A stretch of 64,000 nt of DNA, taken from Desulfomonile tiedjei (GTDB lineage: Bacteria; Desulfobacterota; Desulfomonilia; Desulfomonilales; Desulfomonilaceae). A program made the position numbers and the translations under genes. Where the stretch lies: NCBI GenBank assembly GCA_016218715.1, contig JACRDG010000039.1, forward strand, positions 28,328 through 92,327, written 5' to 3'. The notes under the pieces are model-generated. The model had not been told where the DNA came from, did not search any database, and worked only from the letters and a program-made list of their open reading frames with translations. Positions 35,379 to 44,752 of the stretch are shown here, in pieces (position 1 is the first letter of the stretch; the number at the start of each line of letters is the position of its first letter).

Positions 35379-36749
35379 ATGGCTGCTTCTGACAAGAGAC
35401 TGAACAGTTTCAAAGCCTACGACATCCGGGGCCGCATTCCGGACGAGATCAATGAGGAAATGGCTTACAAAATCGGCCGGGCGTACGCGACGCTCATCTC
35501 TCCATCCCGTGTATGCGTCGGCAAGGATGTGAGGCTTACCAGCGAAGCCCTGGCTGCCGCTCTTGCGCGCGGCCTCAACGATCAGGGATGCGACGTCATC
35601 GACATCGGCCTCTGCCCCACGGAGGAAGTCTACTTTGCAACCTTCTCCATGGGCCTCGACGGTGGCATCATGGTCACAGCCAGCCATAATCCGATGGATT
35701 ACAACGGCATGAAGCTCGTGAAGGAACAGTCCAAGCCGATCAGTGCCGACACCGGCCTTAAGGAGATCGAGAGGATAGTCATTCAGGAAAGCTTCGCTCC
35801 CATGCCGGCAAGAAAGGGAGAAACCCGTTCCGCGAGTTGCCGGGACGCGTACATCGAGCATCTCTTGACCTACGTGGCCACGGACAAGATTCGGAAGCTG
35901 AAAGTGGTCATGAACTGCGGGAACGGATGCGCGAGCCCGGTGCTGGATAGGCTTGAAGAGGCGCTCTCACTCGAAACGATCAAGATGTTCCCCGAACCGG
36001 ACGGCACGTTTCCTAATGGGATCCCCAATCCGATCCTTCCGGAAAACCGCGGGGTCACCCGAGATGCGGTGATTGCGAATGCCGCGGATCTTGGAATCGC
36101 CTGGGATGGAGATTGCGATCGCTGTTTCTTCTTCGATGAGCGAGGCGAATTCATCGAAGGGTATTACATCGTCGGCTTCCTCGCGCAGGCATTTCTGCGG
36201 CATCACCCCGGTTCAAAGATCGTTCACGATCCTCGGCTTGTCTGGAACACCGTGGAGATGGTCCAGGAAAACTCCGGAATACCTGTGATGAGCAAGGCAG
36301 GGCACGCGTTCATCAAAGAGCGCATGCGCCTCGAGGACGCGATCTACGGTGGTGAGATGTCCGCCCACCATTACTTCCGCGATTTTGCCTACTGCGACAG
36401 CGGCATGATCCCCTGGCTGCTGCTCCTGGAGACCCTCAGCGTGGCAGGGCGTCCGTTCTCCGAACTCCTGCAGGCCCGAATGGACAAGTTCCCCGTGAGC
36501 GGAGAAATTAACACCCAGGTCCGCGACCCCCACGGGGTGCTGGCAAAGATCGAAGCCCACTACACGGGGACGGAAAAGGCCTCGGACCATGTCGACGGCC
36601 TCACGATGGAGTTCGCCGACTGGCGGTTCAACCTCCGCCCGTCCAATACCGAGCCGGTCATACGGCTGAATATCGAGACCAGGGGCGACAAGAAACTCCT
36701 CCAGGCAAAGACGAGCGAATTGCTGGAGATGATCGAAGAACTCGCCTAG
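35379..36749 (+). CDS. Phosphomannomutase/phosphoglucomutase
   Basis: A 456-residue alpha-D-phosphohexomutase that interconverts hexose 1- and 6-phosphates. The phosphoserine loop is TASHNPMDYNG (about residue 104), the metal loop is DGDCDRCFFFD, the sugar-binding loop is GGEMSAHHYFRD, and the phosphate-binding loop is RPSNTEPVIRLN. All four active-site loops are intact. AAGGGAG precedes the ATG at 35379. It resembles ManB/AlgC, acting on mannose or glucose. Likely partner of the preceding UDPGP gene. Confidence 0.95.
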   Translation: MAASDKRLNSFKAYDIRGRIPDEINEEMAYKIGRAYATLISPSRVCVGKDVRLTSEALAAALARGLNDQGCDVIDIGLCPTEEVYFATFSMGLDGGIMVTASHNPMDYNGMKLVKEQSKPISADTGLKEIERIVIQESFAPMPARKGETRSASCRDAYIEHLLTYVATDKIRKLKVVMNCGNGCASPVLDRLEEALSLETIKMFPEPDGTFPNGIPNPILPENRGVTRDAVIANAADLGIAWDGDCDRCFFFDERGEFIEGYYIVGFLAQAFLRHHPGSKIVHDPRLVWNTVEMVQENSGIPVMSKAGHAFIKERMRLEDAIYGGEMSAHHYFRDFAYCDSGMIPWLLLLETLSVAGRPFSELLQARMDKFPVSGEINTQVRDPHGVLAKIEAHYTGTEKASDHVDGLTMEFADWRFNLRPSNTEPVIRLNIETRGDKKLLQAKTSELLEMIEELA

Positions 36750-36785
36750 CAGGCTCGTAAAGCCCAGGACGAGGCTGGAGGAGGT

Positions 36786-37334
36786 TTACCGCCTGTGCAG
36801 CAAGCGAGGCGGGGTCGGAGCAGGAGCGGGGGAACACTTCGTCTTGATTGCGGCCTTGACTTCCTTCAAGGCTCCTTCGACGTCCTGAAGTTCCGCCTTC
36901 TCCGCTGCGCTTAGAGCGGAGAAAACGCTGTTCTGGCGTCTCTTCAGCGCGCTGGTCTTTTGGAGCAGTGCAAAGAGCACTTTTCTCAGTTCATCACAGC
37001 CCATCGAAGTGTATTCACTCGCGTCCGACTTCACCGAGTCAAGCCCGGAAACCGGCTTCGGTTGACCAAGATCCGGGCAGGCGCTCCCCTGCTCTTGCAA
37101 CTTGATCATCTCATCAAGGAGTTCATGCACACGCTGGGTCATGACTCCCATGATGACCAGTTCGCCTTGTTCGTTGAGCTTCCTGAGCGCGTCCACATGC
37201 TCGGAAAGTTGCTGGCGCTTCTGGGTGAGCTTTGTTTTCAAGGCTCCGCAATCGACCTCCTTCTCTCCGAAGGCGGGGGAAATCGCCACGAGCGACAGCA
37301 GTACGGTCATGAGCGCTAATCTGGGATACATCAT
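36786..37334 (-). CDS. Secreted helical protein, unknown function
   Basis: A 182-residue protein. A signal peptide (MMYPRLALMTVLLSLVAISPAFG) is followed by a mostly helical mature part with three Cys and a basic Pro-rich C-terminus (CSPAPAPTPPRLLHRR). Coiled-coil-like stretches lie around residues 35-75 and 125-160 (LQKTSALKRRQNSVFSALSAAEKAEL). The ATG at 37334 has AAGG six bases upstream; the longer frame is not needed. It points towards the phosphomutase gene (convergent). I do not recognise the family. Confidence 0.6.
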   Translation of the reverse strand: MMYPRLALMTVLLSLVAISPAFGEKEVDCGALKTKLTQKRQQLSEHVDALRKLNEQGELVIMGVMTQRVHELLDEMIKLQEQGSACPDLGQPKPVSGLDSVKSDASEYTSMGCDELRKVLFALLQKTSALKRRQNSVFSALSAAEKAELQDVEGALKEVKAAIKTKCSPAPAPTPPRLLHRR

Positions 37335-38229
37335 GGAATACCTTGTGCTGTCAACCGAGCGATCCCGACCGACCTTCACCCAGCGGGAGAGAAACAGGCG
37401 CGCCGCTTGCTGCGTCCATTTGGGCACGGAGTTCCCTTTCCCGCTGTGAGAGGGACAGGGTGACGGTTGGCCCAGTTTGCCGGCCGAGTCCGGACTCGTC
37501 AGCCCTGTTGGAGGAGGATGGACTTTTCTGTGTCACAGCGCACACGAAATCAGTTTAGCACAGATCAGCTCACGACATAAGGTGGTACAAAGCTTTTGCC
37601 GCGGATGTGTCAGCACGTGGTTCTCTCCGGGCGATCCGCTTCAATCCCAGGGACGGGAGCGACGGTTGAGGCGTGATACCGAATCATTCAGGCCAAGTTA
37701 ATAACTAGTTTCAATTATTTGTGATAATTTATTAAAGTATTACATTAGATCGATTTCGCTTGCCAACTTCGCAACGACTGGGCTATAATCCATCTGCAAA
37801 GTCTGCTCACCCTCCACCGGAACTTCTGTCGCGGTTCCGAGTCGGTGCTTGGAAGCAGACCGTGCGACGTGATTTCTGTCTGGAGGCGGGGATCCGTCAG
37901 CTTTTTCGTTGAATCCTTCAGGGAGCGCACCGGGAACCAGTATCGGTCGAGACTGCTGCTGGCGGTGACGGATGTCCGGCAGGCTCCAATCCTGGAGGAA
38001 AGTGGCTGCTGCACTTTGGTTTGGTTGGTCGCGACGGCAAGTCGCCGTGACGTTATTTCCGGTAGGTTCAGGAGGACGACCCTCTTGCTGTGCCTTCCCT
38101 ATTTTCACCGTGCGTAATGGAATGAGGGCGCCACGATTCTGTGTGGTCTCCTCCTTAAAAGTGATCATGGTTCCACTTCTTGGACTCAGCGGAGTTGATC
38201 CGGTAGCGCCCCCCGATCCATCGGGACGA
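37335..38229. other. Long non-coding region with an AT-rich island
   Basis: Nearly 900 bases between divergent genes. 37697-37750 is strikingly AT-rich against the GC-rich background and is a likely promoter or protein-binding island. 37740-38300 is open on the minus strand but without RBS or recognisable protein, and it overlaps the export gene. Confidence 0.5.
37697..37750. promoter_or_regulatory. AT-rich island upstream of the polysaccharide-export gene
   Basis: About 54 bases, roughly 80 percent A+T, with runs such as TAATTTATTAAAGTATTAC. No single promoter match is good enough to choose. Such islands often attract H-NS-like proteins or house sigma54/sigma70 promoters. Confidence 0.35.
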
Positions 38230-39321
38230 ATGCAGGCGGTTCGCCACGCGTCCGTGTTCATTCTGGTCGCTGTCCTCAGTTTGCTCCTTAGCGGTTGCAT
38301 CGGATTGATGCCTTCTCCGTTCCGACCCTCGCCGGGTCCTCAGAAGTTTCCGGAAGTGTACGATCTGGCTGATGCCTTTGACGTGGTGTGTCGGAATTAT
38401 CGGCTCGGACCCGACGACCGCCTCTTCGTGCTCTTTGGGACAGAGTGGGGCGCTGGCGAAGGAACCTTCAGGCTCGATACGCTGGACAAGATCAGAATCA
38501 CCTGCCTTATCGACCCCCAGCTCAGCTCGGAGTGCACGGTTCGTCCCGACGGCATGATCACCGTCAAAGGCATCGGCGAAGTACGGGCAGCCGGTCTCGC
38601 GCCCGACGAGCTTGCCAGAAAGATCGAACAAAAATACCTGGAAGCGAAGATATTTGCAGGCGACGTGACACGCAGGGACTTTGGGAATTTTCGCCTCATC
38701 ACCGTCGAGGTGGTCAGTTTCTACGAGAAGATCTCCAAGCTGACCGAATCGTTGAAGACCCTGACCGGCGGGAGCCAGTTGGGCATTCTCGTGAAACCGG
38801 ACGGTACGATAGACCTTCCCCTATTGAAGGATAGAATACTCTGCGCGGGCCATACCGTACCCGAGGTGGAGAATACGATAAACAGGCTGTACCGAAAGAG
38901 TATATTGGAACACGCCATCGTGAGCGTATCCCTCCAGGCCGCGATGTCCAGGAAGTGCTACGTACTCGGAGAGGTGGCGTCTCCGGGCGCGTATGACCTC
39001 AAGCAGCCGATCACGGCACTCCATGCCATTGCCCTTGCCGGTGGCGAGAAGACCGACACTGCAGATATGACCAGCGTCATTCTGATATCCAAGGATGCGC
39101 AGGGTCACCCCTTCGGAAGGCGGCTTGACCTGAAACGAATCCTCGACGTCGGCGACATGAGTTCGGCCATTCTCGTGAAGCCTTACGATGTCCTGTACGT
39201 TCCCAAGACCTATGTCCGCGACGTGAGGATCTTCGTGGAGCAGTATCTGGCTACCGTCTCCGACGTCAACTCTCTGGTGAAGGCTCTGGCGCCTACTACA
39301 ACCCAGTTGCAGGTCCAGTAA
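38230..39321 (+). CDS. Polysaccharide-export outer-membrane lipoprotein (Wza-like)
   Basis: A 363-residue protein. The signal peptide ends in a lipobox LLSGC (Cys at about residue 23). A Poly_export domain follows (DKIRITC..., VRPDGMITVKGIGEVRAAGLAPDELARKI) and then a repeat of the same theme (ILVKPDGTIDLPLL) and an SLBB unit (CYVLGEVASPGAYDL, TALHAIALAGGEK). Family members form the periplasm-spanning channel for capsule or exopolysaccharide. The start is uncertain: an in-frame ATG lies 62 bases upstream (38168), but 38230 gives a clean lipoprotein signal. No Wzc-like kinase or glycosyltransferase is adjacent. Confidence 0.88.
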   Translation: MQAVRHASVFILVAVLSLLLSGCIGLMPSPFRPSPGPQKFPEVYDLADAFDVVCRNYRLGPDDRLFVLFGTEWGAGEGTFRLDTLDKIRITCLIDPQLSSECTVRPDGMITVKGIGEVRAAGLAPDELARKIEQKYLEAKIFAGDVTRRDFGNFRLITVEVVSFYEKISKLTESLKTLTGGSQLGILVKPDGTIDLPLLKDRILCAGHTVPEVENTINRLYRKSILEHAIVSVSLQAAMSRKCYVLGEVASPGAYDLKQPITALHAIALAGGEKTDTADMTSVILISKDAQGHPFGRRLDLKRILDVGDMSSAILVKPYDVLYVPKTYVRDVRIFVEQYLATVSDVNSLVKALAPTTTQLQVQ

Positions 39322-39917
39322 GGGGGCGATCCGCCCGGGAGCCCCCCTAGCCAAGTTACCTGTCCCGTCCGCCCACGAGCCCTCTCTCTCAAAGTCAGAA
39401 GGCGTGGTGTGGTCATCCTTCCTCTATCGAGTCTCCCCCTGATACCAAATCCCATAGCTGGAGAGCTACAACGAACGATGAAATCCGGACAGTAGGACCG
39501 GCATCTTGCCCGTCGACACCTGCCGGGCTGTCATAGGAGTTCGCGTTCCTGACCGTGAGAAAGCGCCCTTGCCCCTCTCATAGGGAGACGGTGCATTTTC
39601 GGGTCGGCGAAGCCTCCCTCTCTCCGTACAAGTGGGACATGGTGAGGGGTCGGGCTGGTTCACCTTCGAGGCGAGAAACCGTCTGTGTCCTTGGTGCGGG
39701 CGATCATGAAGTCAATAGAAGGATAGGGGGTAAGGGCCAATAATGATTGGTCGGCAGGCCTCATACCAACTCGCGATTCAAAAAATGGTACTGCTGATGG
39801 GCGCTCCTGGGGGGTCTCTGGAGCGCAGTCAGGCTGTCCCGTTCGTAGCGGAGGAGACTTCCCAGGAAATGCCCTTCGCGCGCTCTCGAACATTACCTGT
39901 TTAAAAGCGAATTGATA
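39322..39917. other. Intergenic region without supported gene
   Basis: About 600 bases between convergent genes. It contains a degenerate BIME-like copy at 39491-39537 and short GC-rich palindromes. Open frames of 60-80 codons lack RBS. Confidence 0.5.
39491..39537. repeat. Degenerate BIME-like repeat, copy 2
   Basis: AGTAGGACCGGCATCTTGCC..., the left half of the element, followed by a decayed right half (GGGCTGTCATAGG). Compare 28965-29022. Confidence 0.5.
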
Positions 39918-40865
39918 TCAGTAGTAGTACGCCAGCTCGCCGAACCAATTGCCTATGGTTACGTCCAGATCCGTCGGCGTAGAAACGCCGAAATCGACCA
40001 GAGTCAGGCTGAAGATCTGATTGTCGCTCCACTTGAGGTTGGTCTGTCGGTACCCCCCCTTCACGGCGAAGCTGCCCAACAGCGTCTCAGGGGCTTTGAG
40101 CCCAACGGCAAACTCCAGATCTGTAAGATCCGTCTGCGACAAAAAACGCAGCGGCCATCGACAACGAGTCTCGGCCATCGGCGCGAACCCGTAGAAGTTC
40201 CAGCCGGGGATGTACGTGATGTGGAAGCCGAAGGTGGCAGGCGTCTCGCCGACCATCTTCTTGCCGCGCGCCGGCACAGCAATGAGGTCAGGAGGCGGAG
40301 TGGGATTCGGCGCCAAGACCAGATGACCGGTTTGAATTGCTTCGGTGAAGACCGGGCTGTACGTGTTGTAGTCCACGTCCACGCCAATCCGCGAGCGGCC
40401 CCATTGCAGGATGTCGAAATCCAGTCCCAGTCTGATACCCGAATACTCTAGCCGCGCCTCGGCCTTGGGCAGGGTCGAGTCATGCCGGAAATGGGCGGTT
40501 CCCACAAACTCCCTGGGCTCATAGTGGAGTCTGAACGAAACCCGGCTGATCTGGAATCTGACCATCGTGTCGATGAACAGATAGCTCCGCGTCATGCCGA
40601 ACGTCTCCCTGAGACCCCATGAATAGTTGATGGGTGCTCCCAAGGTGTTGTTCCCACCTTCAATTTGGGACCAAACAGGAGTTGCCTTTGCCTCGCCCAT
40701 GATGCTCGGCATGGGCATCAATGGTGAGGCACCGCCGGCAATCCGAGACAGGATCTGCGCCTCGCCGGGCTGCACGACCGGACCCGTGCATATCAGCACA
40801 CCCATGAGGGCAACAACGGCCGGCCAGAACCAGAGCGCTCGCTGTAATTTGGGCACTTGACGCAT
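39918..40865 (-). CDS. Predicted outer-membrane beta-barrel protein
   Basis: A 315-residue protein. The N-terminal signal peptide (about residues 1-38, WPAVVALMGVLICTG) is followed by many short amphipathic strands with alternating aromatic residues (SRVSFRLHYEP, RLGLDFDILQW, RIGVDVDYNTY) and a C-terminal aromatic end (WFGELAYYY), as in barrel proteins. AAAGG precedes the ATG at 40865. No family name can be given. It is convergent with the polysaccharide-export gene, which also acts at the outer membrane. Confidence 0.65.
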   Translation of the reverse strand: MRQVPKLQRALWFWPAVVALMGVLICTGPVVQPGEAQILSRIAGGASPLMPMPSIMGEAKATPVWSQIEGGNNTLGAPINYSWGLRETFGMTRSYLFIDTMVRFQISRVSFRLHYEPREFVGTAHFRHDSTLPKAEARLEYSGIRLGLDFDILQWGRSRIGVDVDYNTYSPVFTEAIQTGHLVLAPNPTPPPDLIAVPARGKKMVGETPATFGFHITYIPGWNFYGFAPMAETRCRWPLRFLSQTDLTDLEFAVGLKAPETLLGSFAVKGGYRQTNLKWSDNQIFSLTLVDFGVSTPTDLDVTIGNWFGELAYYY

Positions 40866-41213
40866 AACCAACCTTTGTAGGAGGTGAGAGACCGCGCTCG
40901 TAATAAGGGAAGCGCCCGGAAACCGCACGCAGTGAACCGGGACTATGATCGGCGTGCCCGAAATCCTTCAGGCCCTTCCTGGGGGGTCAGCACACGAAAC
41001 AGATTTTCGCTCTCGCCTTGACCTACACAAACTCAGGCCCTCTATTTGTAGCGATTTTTCACTGAAAAGTCAAGCACTTTCAGGGCTACAGTGCTTCGCG
41101 ACAGGCGGTTTGGTGGGTCTCCCGGGCTCACGGAGGACTCCATTCCCAAATGCCGTATCTCTGTTGGGGTCCCCGAAATGCGCGACCGAATTCCTGAAAA
41201 GACGTACTTAGGA
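40866..41213. other. Intergenic region with companion repeat
   Basis: About 350 bases without a supported gene. 41173-41211 is a companion-repeat copy lying at the end of the next minus-strand gene. Confidence 0.5.
41173..41211. repeat. Companion repeat, copy 2
   Basis: CCGAAATGCGCGACCGAATT...GACGTACTTAG, the same pattern as 29031-29068 and 46709-46747, here without an adjoining BIME-like element. Confidence 0.5.
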
Positions 41214-41456
41214 TTAGAAGCCTTCAGCCTGGATATGTATGCGATGTGCGTCCGGATGTTCGCGGACCGTATCGGCGTGCGATGGCTGATGCCCGGGAGG
41301 CGGGGTCTTGGGAAGAATCTTCGGTATGGGGCCGCGGTCAAGCCCAAACTGGTTGGCGAGCCCGTCATAGATGTACCTTAGGAGCCCGAACCCGTGCGAT
41401 ACCGGCGGAAAGGCCAGCATGACGGCCAGGACCAGGATCAGGCACCGCGCTCTCAT
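41214..41456 (-). CDS. Small secreted protein, unknown function
   Basis: An 80-residue protein with a clear signal peptide (MRARCLILVLAVMLAFPPVSHG) followed by a mature part of about 58 residues, rich in Pro and His and without Cys. GGAGG stands at suitable distance before the ATG. The size makes this a modest call, but signal peptide plus RBS favour a real gene. No family recognised. Confidence 0.5.
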   Translation of the reverse strand: MRARCLILVLAVMLAFPPVSHGFGLLRYIYDGLANQFGLDRGPIPKILPKTPPPGHQPSHADTVREHPDAHRIHIQAEGF

Positions 41457-41821
41457 TGCTCGTTTTCCTCCAATGATCGCCCCAAAATAGACTTTTTGGC
41501 AAGCGATGTCAATGAGAATCCCGGCAAGGGTCGTGACCTGTCAGTTGCGCCGAGGAAAGCCCCCCGCCCAGTCCGCATTGGAAGACGCAGAATTACGGAA
41601 TAACAGCCCAAGCCGGAAGGAGCCGCGGGTTGCTCGCGTGGGTCGGTATCGCTCCCAATGCTTGCGACTTAAGGATCGGGCTCCCTCGGCCACGGCCAGG
41701 GTTGAAACCATGGGGCGAGGAGAAAACGGGTCAAGTCACCGCCATTGGGCCGCACACTCGCCCCGCGTTTCCCTGGAACAGCGCCTCAGGTGTTTCGTTC
41801 GCGGCTCTTCACGCCTGGAGG
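41457..41821. other. Intergenic region without visible features
   Basis: About 365 bases downstream of the DUF35-thiolase operon. I see no gene and no clear terminator. Confidence 0.4.
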
Positions 41822-42235
41822 TCACGCTGCGGTCAGTTCGTAGCTCAAACGATCTCCTTCCAGAGCCACGACATGAATCTTCACCCTCATCCCCGGCTTG
41901 ACCGAATCGTCAGGCAAGGCCTTGTCCAGGCGGCCGAATACCTTCACTCCGTCCGCGAATTCCGCGACCCCCAGGATATACGGTGCGTCTTTCTCGAACC
42001 CTGCCGGCGCGAACATCGCCTTGGTGAAGGTCAGGAGGGTTCCTTCTCCCGAAATGGGGAACCAGTCCATTTCATCGCTCAGGCAGACGCTGCAATCGCT
42101 GCGCGGGGGGAAGAACCTGGCCCCGCATTCCTTGCACACAGTGCCGCGGATCTCGTTCTCTTTCAGGAAATCCACGAACTGGGCAGTCTTGGTCGTGGAC
42201 GTGAAACTGATTATGCCGAACTGTTCGAATCCCAT
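41822..42235 (-). CDS. DUF35 OB-fold/zinc-ribbon protein (thiolase partner)
   Basis: A 137-residue protein. The rubredoxin-like zinc ribbon is CKECGARFFPPRSDCSVC (about residues 34-51), followed by an OB-fold (GEGTLLTFTKAMFAPAGF, YILGVAEFADGVKVFGRL). These proteins bind SCP2-type thiolases or HMG-CoA synthase and are thought to help channel acyl-CoA intermediates. It lies 26 bases after the thiolase gene on the same strand, the usual pairing. Confidence 0.9.
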   Translation of the reverse strand: MGFEQFGIISFTSTTKTAQFVDFLKENEIRGTVCKECGARFFPPRSDCSVCLSDEMDWFPISGEGTLLTFTKAMFAPAGFEKDAPYILGVAEFADGVKVFGRLDKALPDDSVKPGMRVKIHVVALEGDRLSYELTAA

Positions 42236-42261
42236 TATTCTCCTCCGACCGGTCGGCCGCG

Positions 42262-43416
42262 TTATTCCGCACCGAATATCGTGACGTTTCCGTAGATACC
42301 GACCCCGCCGATGTTGTGGACCAATCCGACCCTGGCCCCGGGGACTTGCATCTCGCCTGCTTCACCCCGCAACTGGAGCACGATGGTCCTCACCTGGGAG
42401 CCACCGGTGGCGCCGATGGGATGCCCTTTGGAGAGGAGCCCGCCGTCCACGTTTACCGGTATCCTCCCCTCTTTGTAGGTCTCCTTGTTCCGGATCAGCT
42501 CTCGACCCTGCCCCGGCTCCGCGAACCCGAGATTCTCGTACGCCATGAGTTCCGCGATGGTGAAGCAGTCGTGCACCTCGGCTACGTCCACGTCTTTCGG
42601 AGTGATGCCGGCCATTTCATAGGCCTTCTTTGCAGCTAACTCGGCACACTTCAACCCGCTGAAGGTGTCCCGCATGGCCATGTTGATCGGAGCGGTGGCC
42701 ATGCCGAGCCCAAGTACCCAGACCGGCTTGCTGAAAAGTTCTTTGGCCTTCGCTTCGGACGCAAGGATCAGGCAGGATGAGCCGTCAGCGTTGGCGCAAC
42801 AGTCGAACATCTTCAACGGGGTGGCGACGTACTTGGGCTCCATCACCTTTTCCAGCGCCAGCGATTTCCGGAAGACCGCCTTCTCGTTGATCGCACCGTA
42901 CGCGGATGACTTGACTCTGATCAGGGCCAAGTCTTCTTCGGTGGTGCCGTACTTCTCCATGTGACCCTTGGCGTGCATGGCGTAATATGCGGGCATCATG
43001 GTTCCAAACGGCGCTTCCCACTGGATGTCGCCGCCTCGTCCCATTCGTTCCTGAGATTCCGCGGAGGAGATCTCGGACATCTTCTGGAATCCCAGCACGA
43101 GCACCACGTCGTGGAGCCCCGACGCAATAAGCGCGTACGCGGTCCTGACTCCACTGGAACTGGAGGAACAGACGCTTTCCACGTAGAAGGTCGGTTGAGG
43201 ATTCAGCCCCAGGTACTCGGCCATGAGGCCTGCAGGGGTTCTCTGTTTGTCGTATTCGGGTGCGGAACATATCACCGAGGCGTCTATGTCGCCGGGCTTG
43301 AGGCCTCCGTCTCTCATGGCCTCTCTGTACGCCTCGAATGCCAGTTCGCGGATGGAACCGGGGTAGGACCTCACGAACGCACTTTGCCCAACACCGATGA
43401 CCGCAACTCTAGCCAT
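42262..43416 (-). CDS. SCP2-type thiolase (acetyl-CoA acyltransferase-like)
   Basis: A 384-residue protein. The nucleophilic Cys is in SVCSSSSSGVRTA (about residue 82) and the catalytic His in KGHPIGATGG (about residue 330); HNIGGVGIYGNV closes the protein. It condenses or cleaves acyl-CoA thioesters, making or using acetoacetyl-CoA or longer 3-ketoacyl-CoA. The start has GGAGGAG upstream. With DUF35 downstream and hydroxyacyl-CoA and acyl-CoA dehydrogenases divergently upstream, it belongs to a beta-oxidation or reverse beta-oxidation set. Confidence 0.92.
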   Translation of the reverse strand: MARVAVIGVGQSAFVRSYPGSIRELAFEAYREAMRDGGLKPGDIDASVICSAPEYDKQRTPAGLMAEYLGLNPQPTFYVESVCSSSSSGVRTAYALIASGLHDVVLVLGFQKMSEISSAESQERMGRGGDIQWEAPFGTMMPAYYAMHAKGHMEKYGTTEEDLALIRVKSSAYGAINEKAVFRKSLALEKVMEPKYVATPLKMFDCCANADGSSCLILASEAKAKELFSKPVWVLGLGMATAPINMAMRDTFSGLKCAELAAKKAYEMAGITPKDVDVAEVHDCFTIAELMAYENLGFAEPGQGRELIRNKETYKEGRIPVNVDGGLLSKGHPIGATGGSQVRTIVLQLRGEAGEMQVPGARVGLVHNIGGVGIYGNVTIFGAE

Positions 43417-43705
43417 CTACTCCTCCTTGAGTGGTGACAGTAAGCTGATTTAGCCGGGAAGGGGATTTCAGAATAGCACAGGCGTCCTCCCAGATCAATG
43501 TCACCCCGAATTCGGGCGTCCGCGGCCACGGGAATTGCTTGAAGGATCAGGGCTTTTTTGGTATCTGTTCTATTTTGCCATTGCGTTTGGGTTCCGCGCC
43601 GCGTTTCCGCGATGACGGGGGCAGGATGAGGTAAGGCACCGGTCGTGCGCCGGCCGCTGGAACAAGCCGGATACGTGTATGAGACTGCGAAGGAGAGTGG
43701 TGGAC

Positions 43706-44560
43706 ATGGAAATAAAGAAGATCGCCGTTATCGGGGCTGGGTTGATGGGCTCGGGCATTGCTCAGGTTGCCGCGCAGAGCGGCCATGAAGTCAACCTGAT
43801 GGATGTGGAGCAAAGGTTCGTGGATCGTGGAATCGGCATCATTGAAAAAAACCTCGGCCGCATGGTCGAAAAAGGCAAGATCCTGACTGCTGACGCGGAT
43901 GCGATCCGCGGCCGGATCAAGACCTTTCTCTCGCCCGCGGAAACCGCTGCGGGGGTGGATGTGGTCATCGAAGCGGTCATCGAGAAGATGGACCTCAAGA
44001 AGCAGGTCTGGCAGGACTTGGACGCGGCCGCAAAACCCGCGACGATCTTTGCCACCAACACCTCCGGCTTGAGCATCACCGAGATCGCTGCGGCAACCTC
44101 GCGGCCGGAGAAGTTCGTCGGTATGCACTTCTTCAACCCTGTTCCCGTGATGAAGCTCGTCGAGGTGATCCGCGGCATGGAAACCGCGGACGAGACCGTC
44201 GCGATCATCAAAGATCTCTCTGCCAAGCTGGGCAAGACGGCCATCGAGGTCAAAGAAGCGCCGGGCTTCGTGGTCAATCGGATTCTCGTTCCCATGATCA
44301 ATGAGGCGATTTTCGTGCTCCAGGAAGGGCTTGCGACCGCTGAAGAAATCGACCAGGGATGCAAACTCGGCCTGAACCACCCCATCGGCCCGCTGGCACT
44401 GGCGGATCTGGTAGGCCTGGATACCACGCTCCTCGTACAGGAGCACTTCTACGAAGAGTTCGGCGATCCCAAATACCGACCCGCTCCGCTGCTCAAGCAA
44501 ATGGTGCGCGCCGGACGCCTCGGCCGGAAGTCCGGGAAGGGCTTCTACGATTACACCTGA
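43706..44560 (+). CDS. 3-hydroxybutyryl-CoA dehydrogenase
   Basis: A 284-residue NAD(P)-dependent enzyme of normal length. The Rossmann loop is [15 protein letters not shown] at the N-terminus. [15 protein letters not shown] with its catalytic His-Glu surrounds is near residue 145. The C-terminal domain has [17 protein letters not shown] and a [11 protein letters not shown] end. GAAGGAGAG precedes the ATG at 43706. It is divergent from the thiolase operon and is followed by acyl-CoA dehydrogenase after 192 bases. Confidence 0.95.
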   Translation: MEIKKIAVIGAGLMGSGIAQVAAQSGHEVNLMDVEQRFVDRGIGIIEKNLGRMVEKGKILTADADAIRGRIKTFLSPAETAAGVDVVIEAVIEKMDLKKQVWQDLDAAAKPATIFATNTSGLSITEIAAATSRPEKFVGMHFFNPVPVMKLVEVIRGMETADETVAIIKDLSAKLGKTAIEVKEAPGFVVNRILVPMINEAIFVLQEGLATAEEIDQGCKLGLNHPIGPLALADLVGLDTTLLVQEHFYEEFGDPKYRPAPLLKQMVRAGRLGRKSGKGFYDYT

Positions 44561-44752
44561 TTCGCGGTGCTCGGACCGGGGCTGCTCCACATCCTGCCCT
44601 GCCCCAAAGAGAGATGGAGCGAAGCAGCTTCCGGATGAACGCCACGCTGGACCACGGGAATTCCTCGAGGAGGCTTTTGAGATCCGGCCCGCGCGGAGGG
44701 GACAATCGTCTCGGGGACCTCTTTCGCCGTTACATTTCAACCGGAGGAGAAT

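Noticed and set aside
37740..38300. 186-codon minus-strand frame
   Set aside because: No RBS and overlap with the export lipoprotein gene; kept only as a possible decayed gene in the findings.
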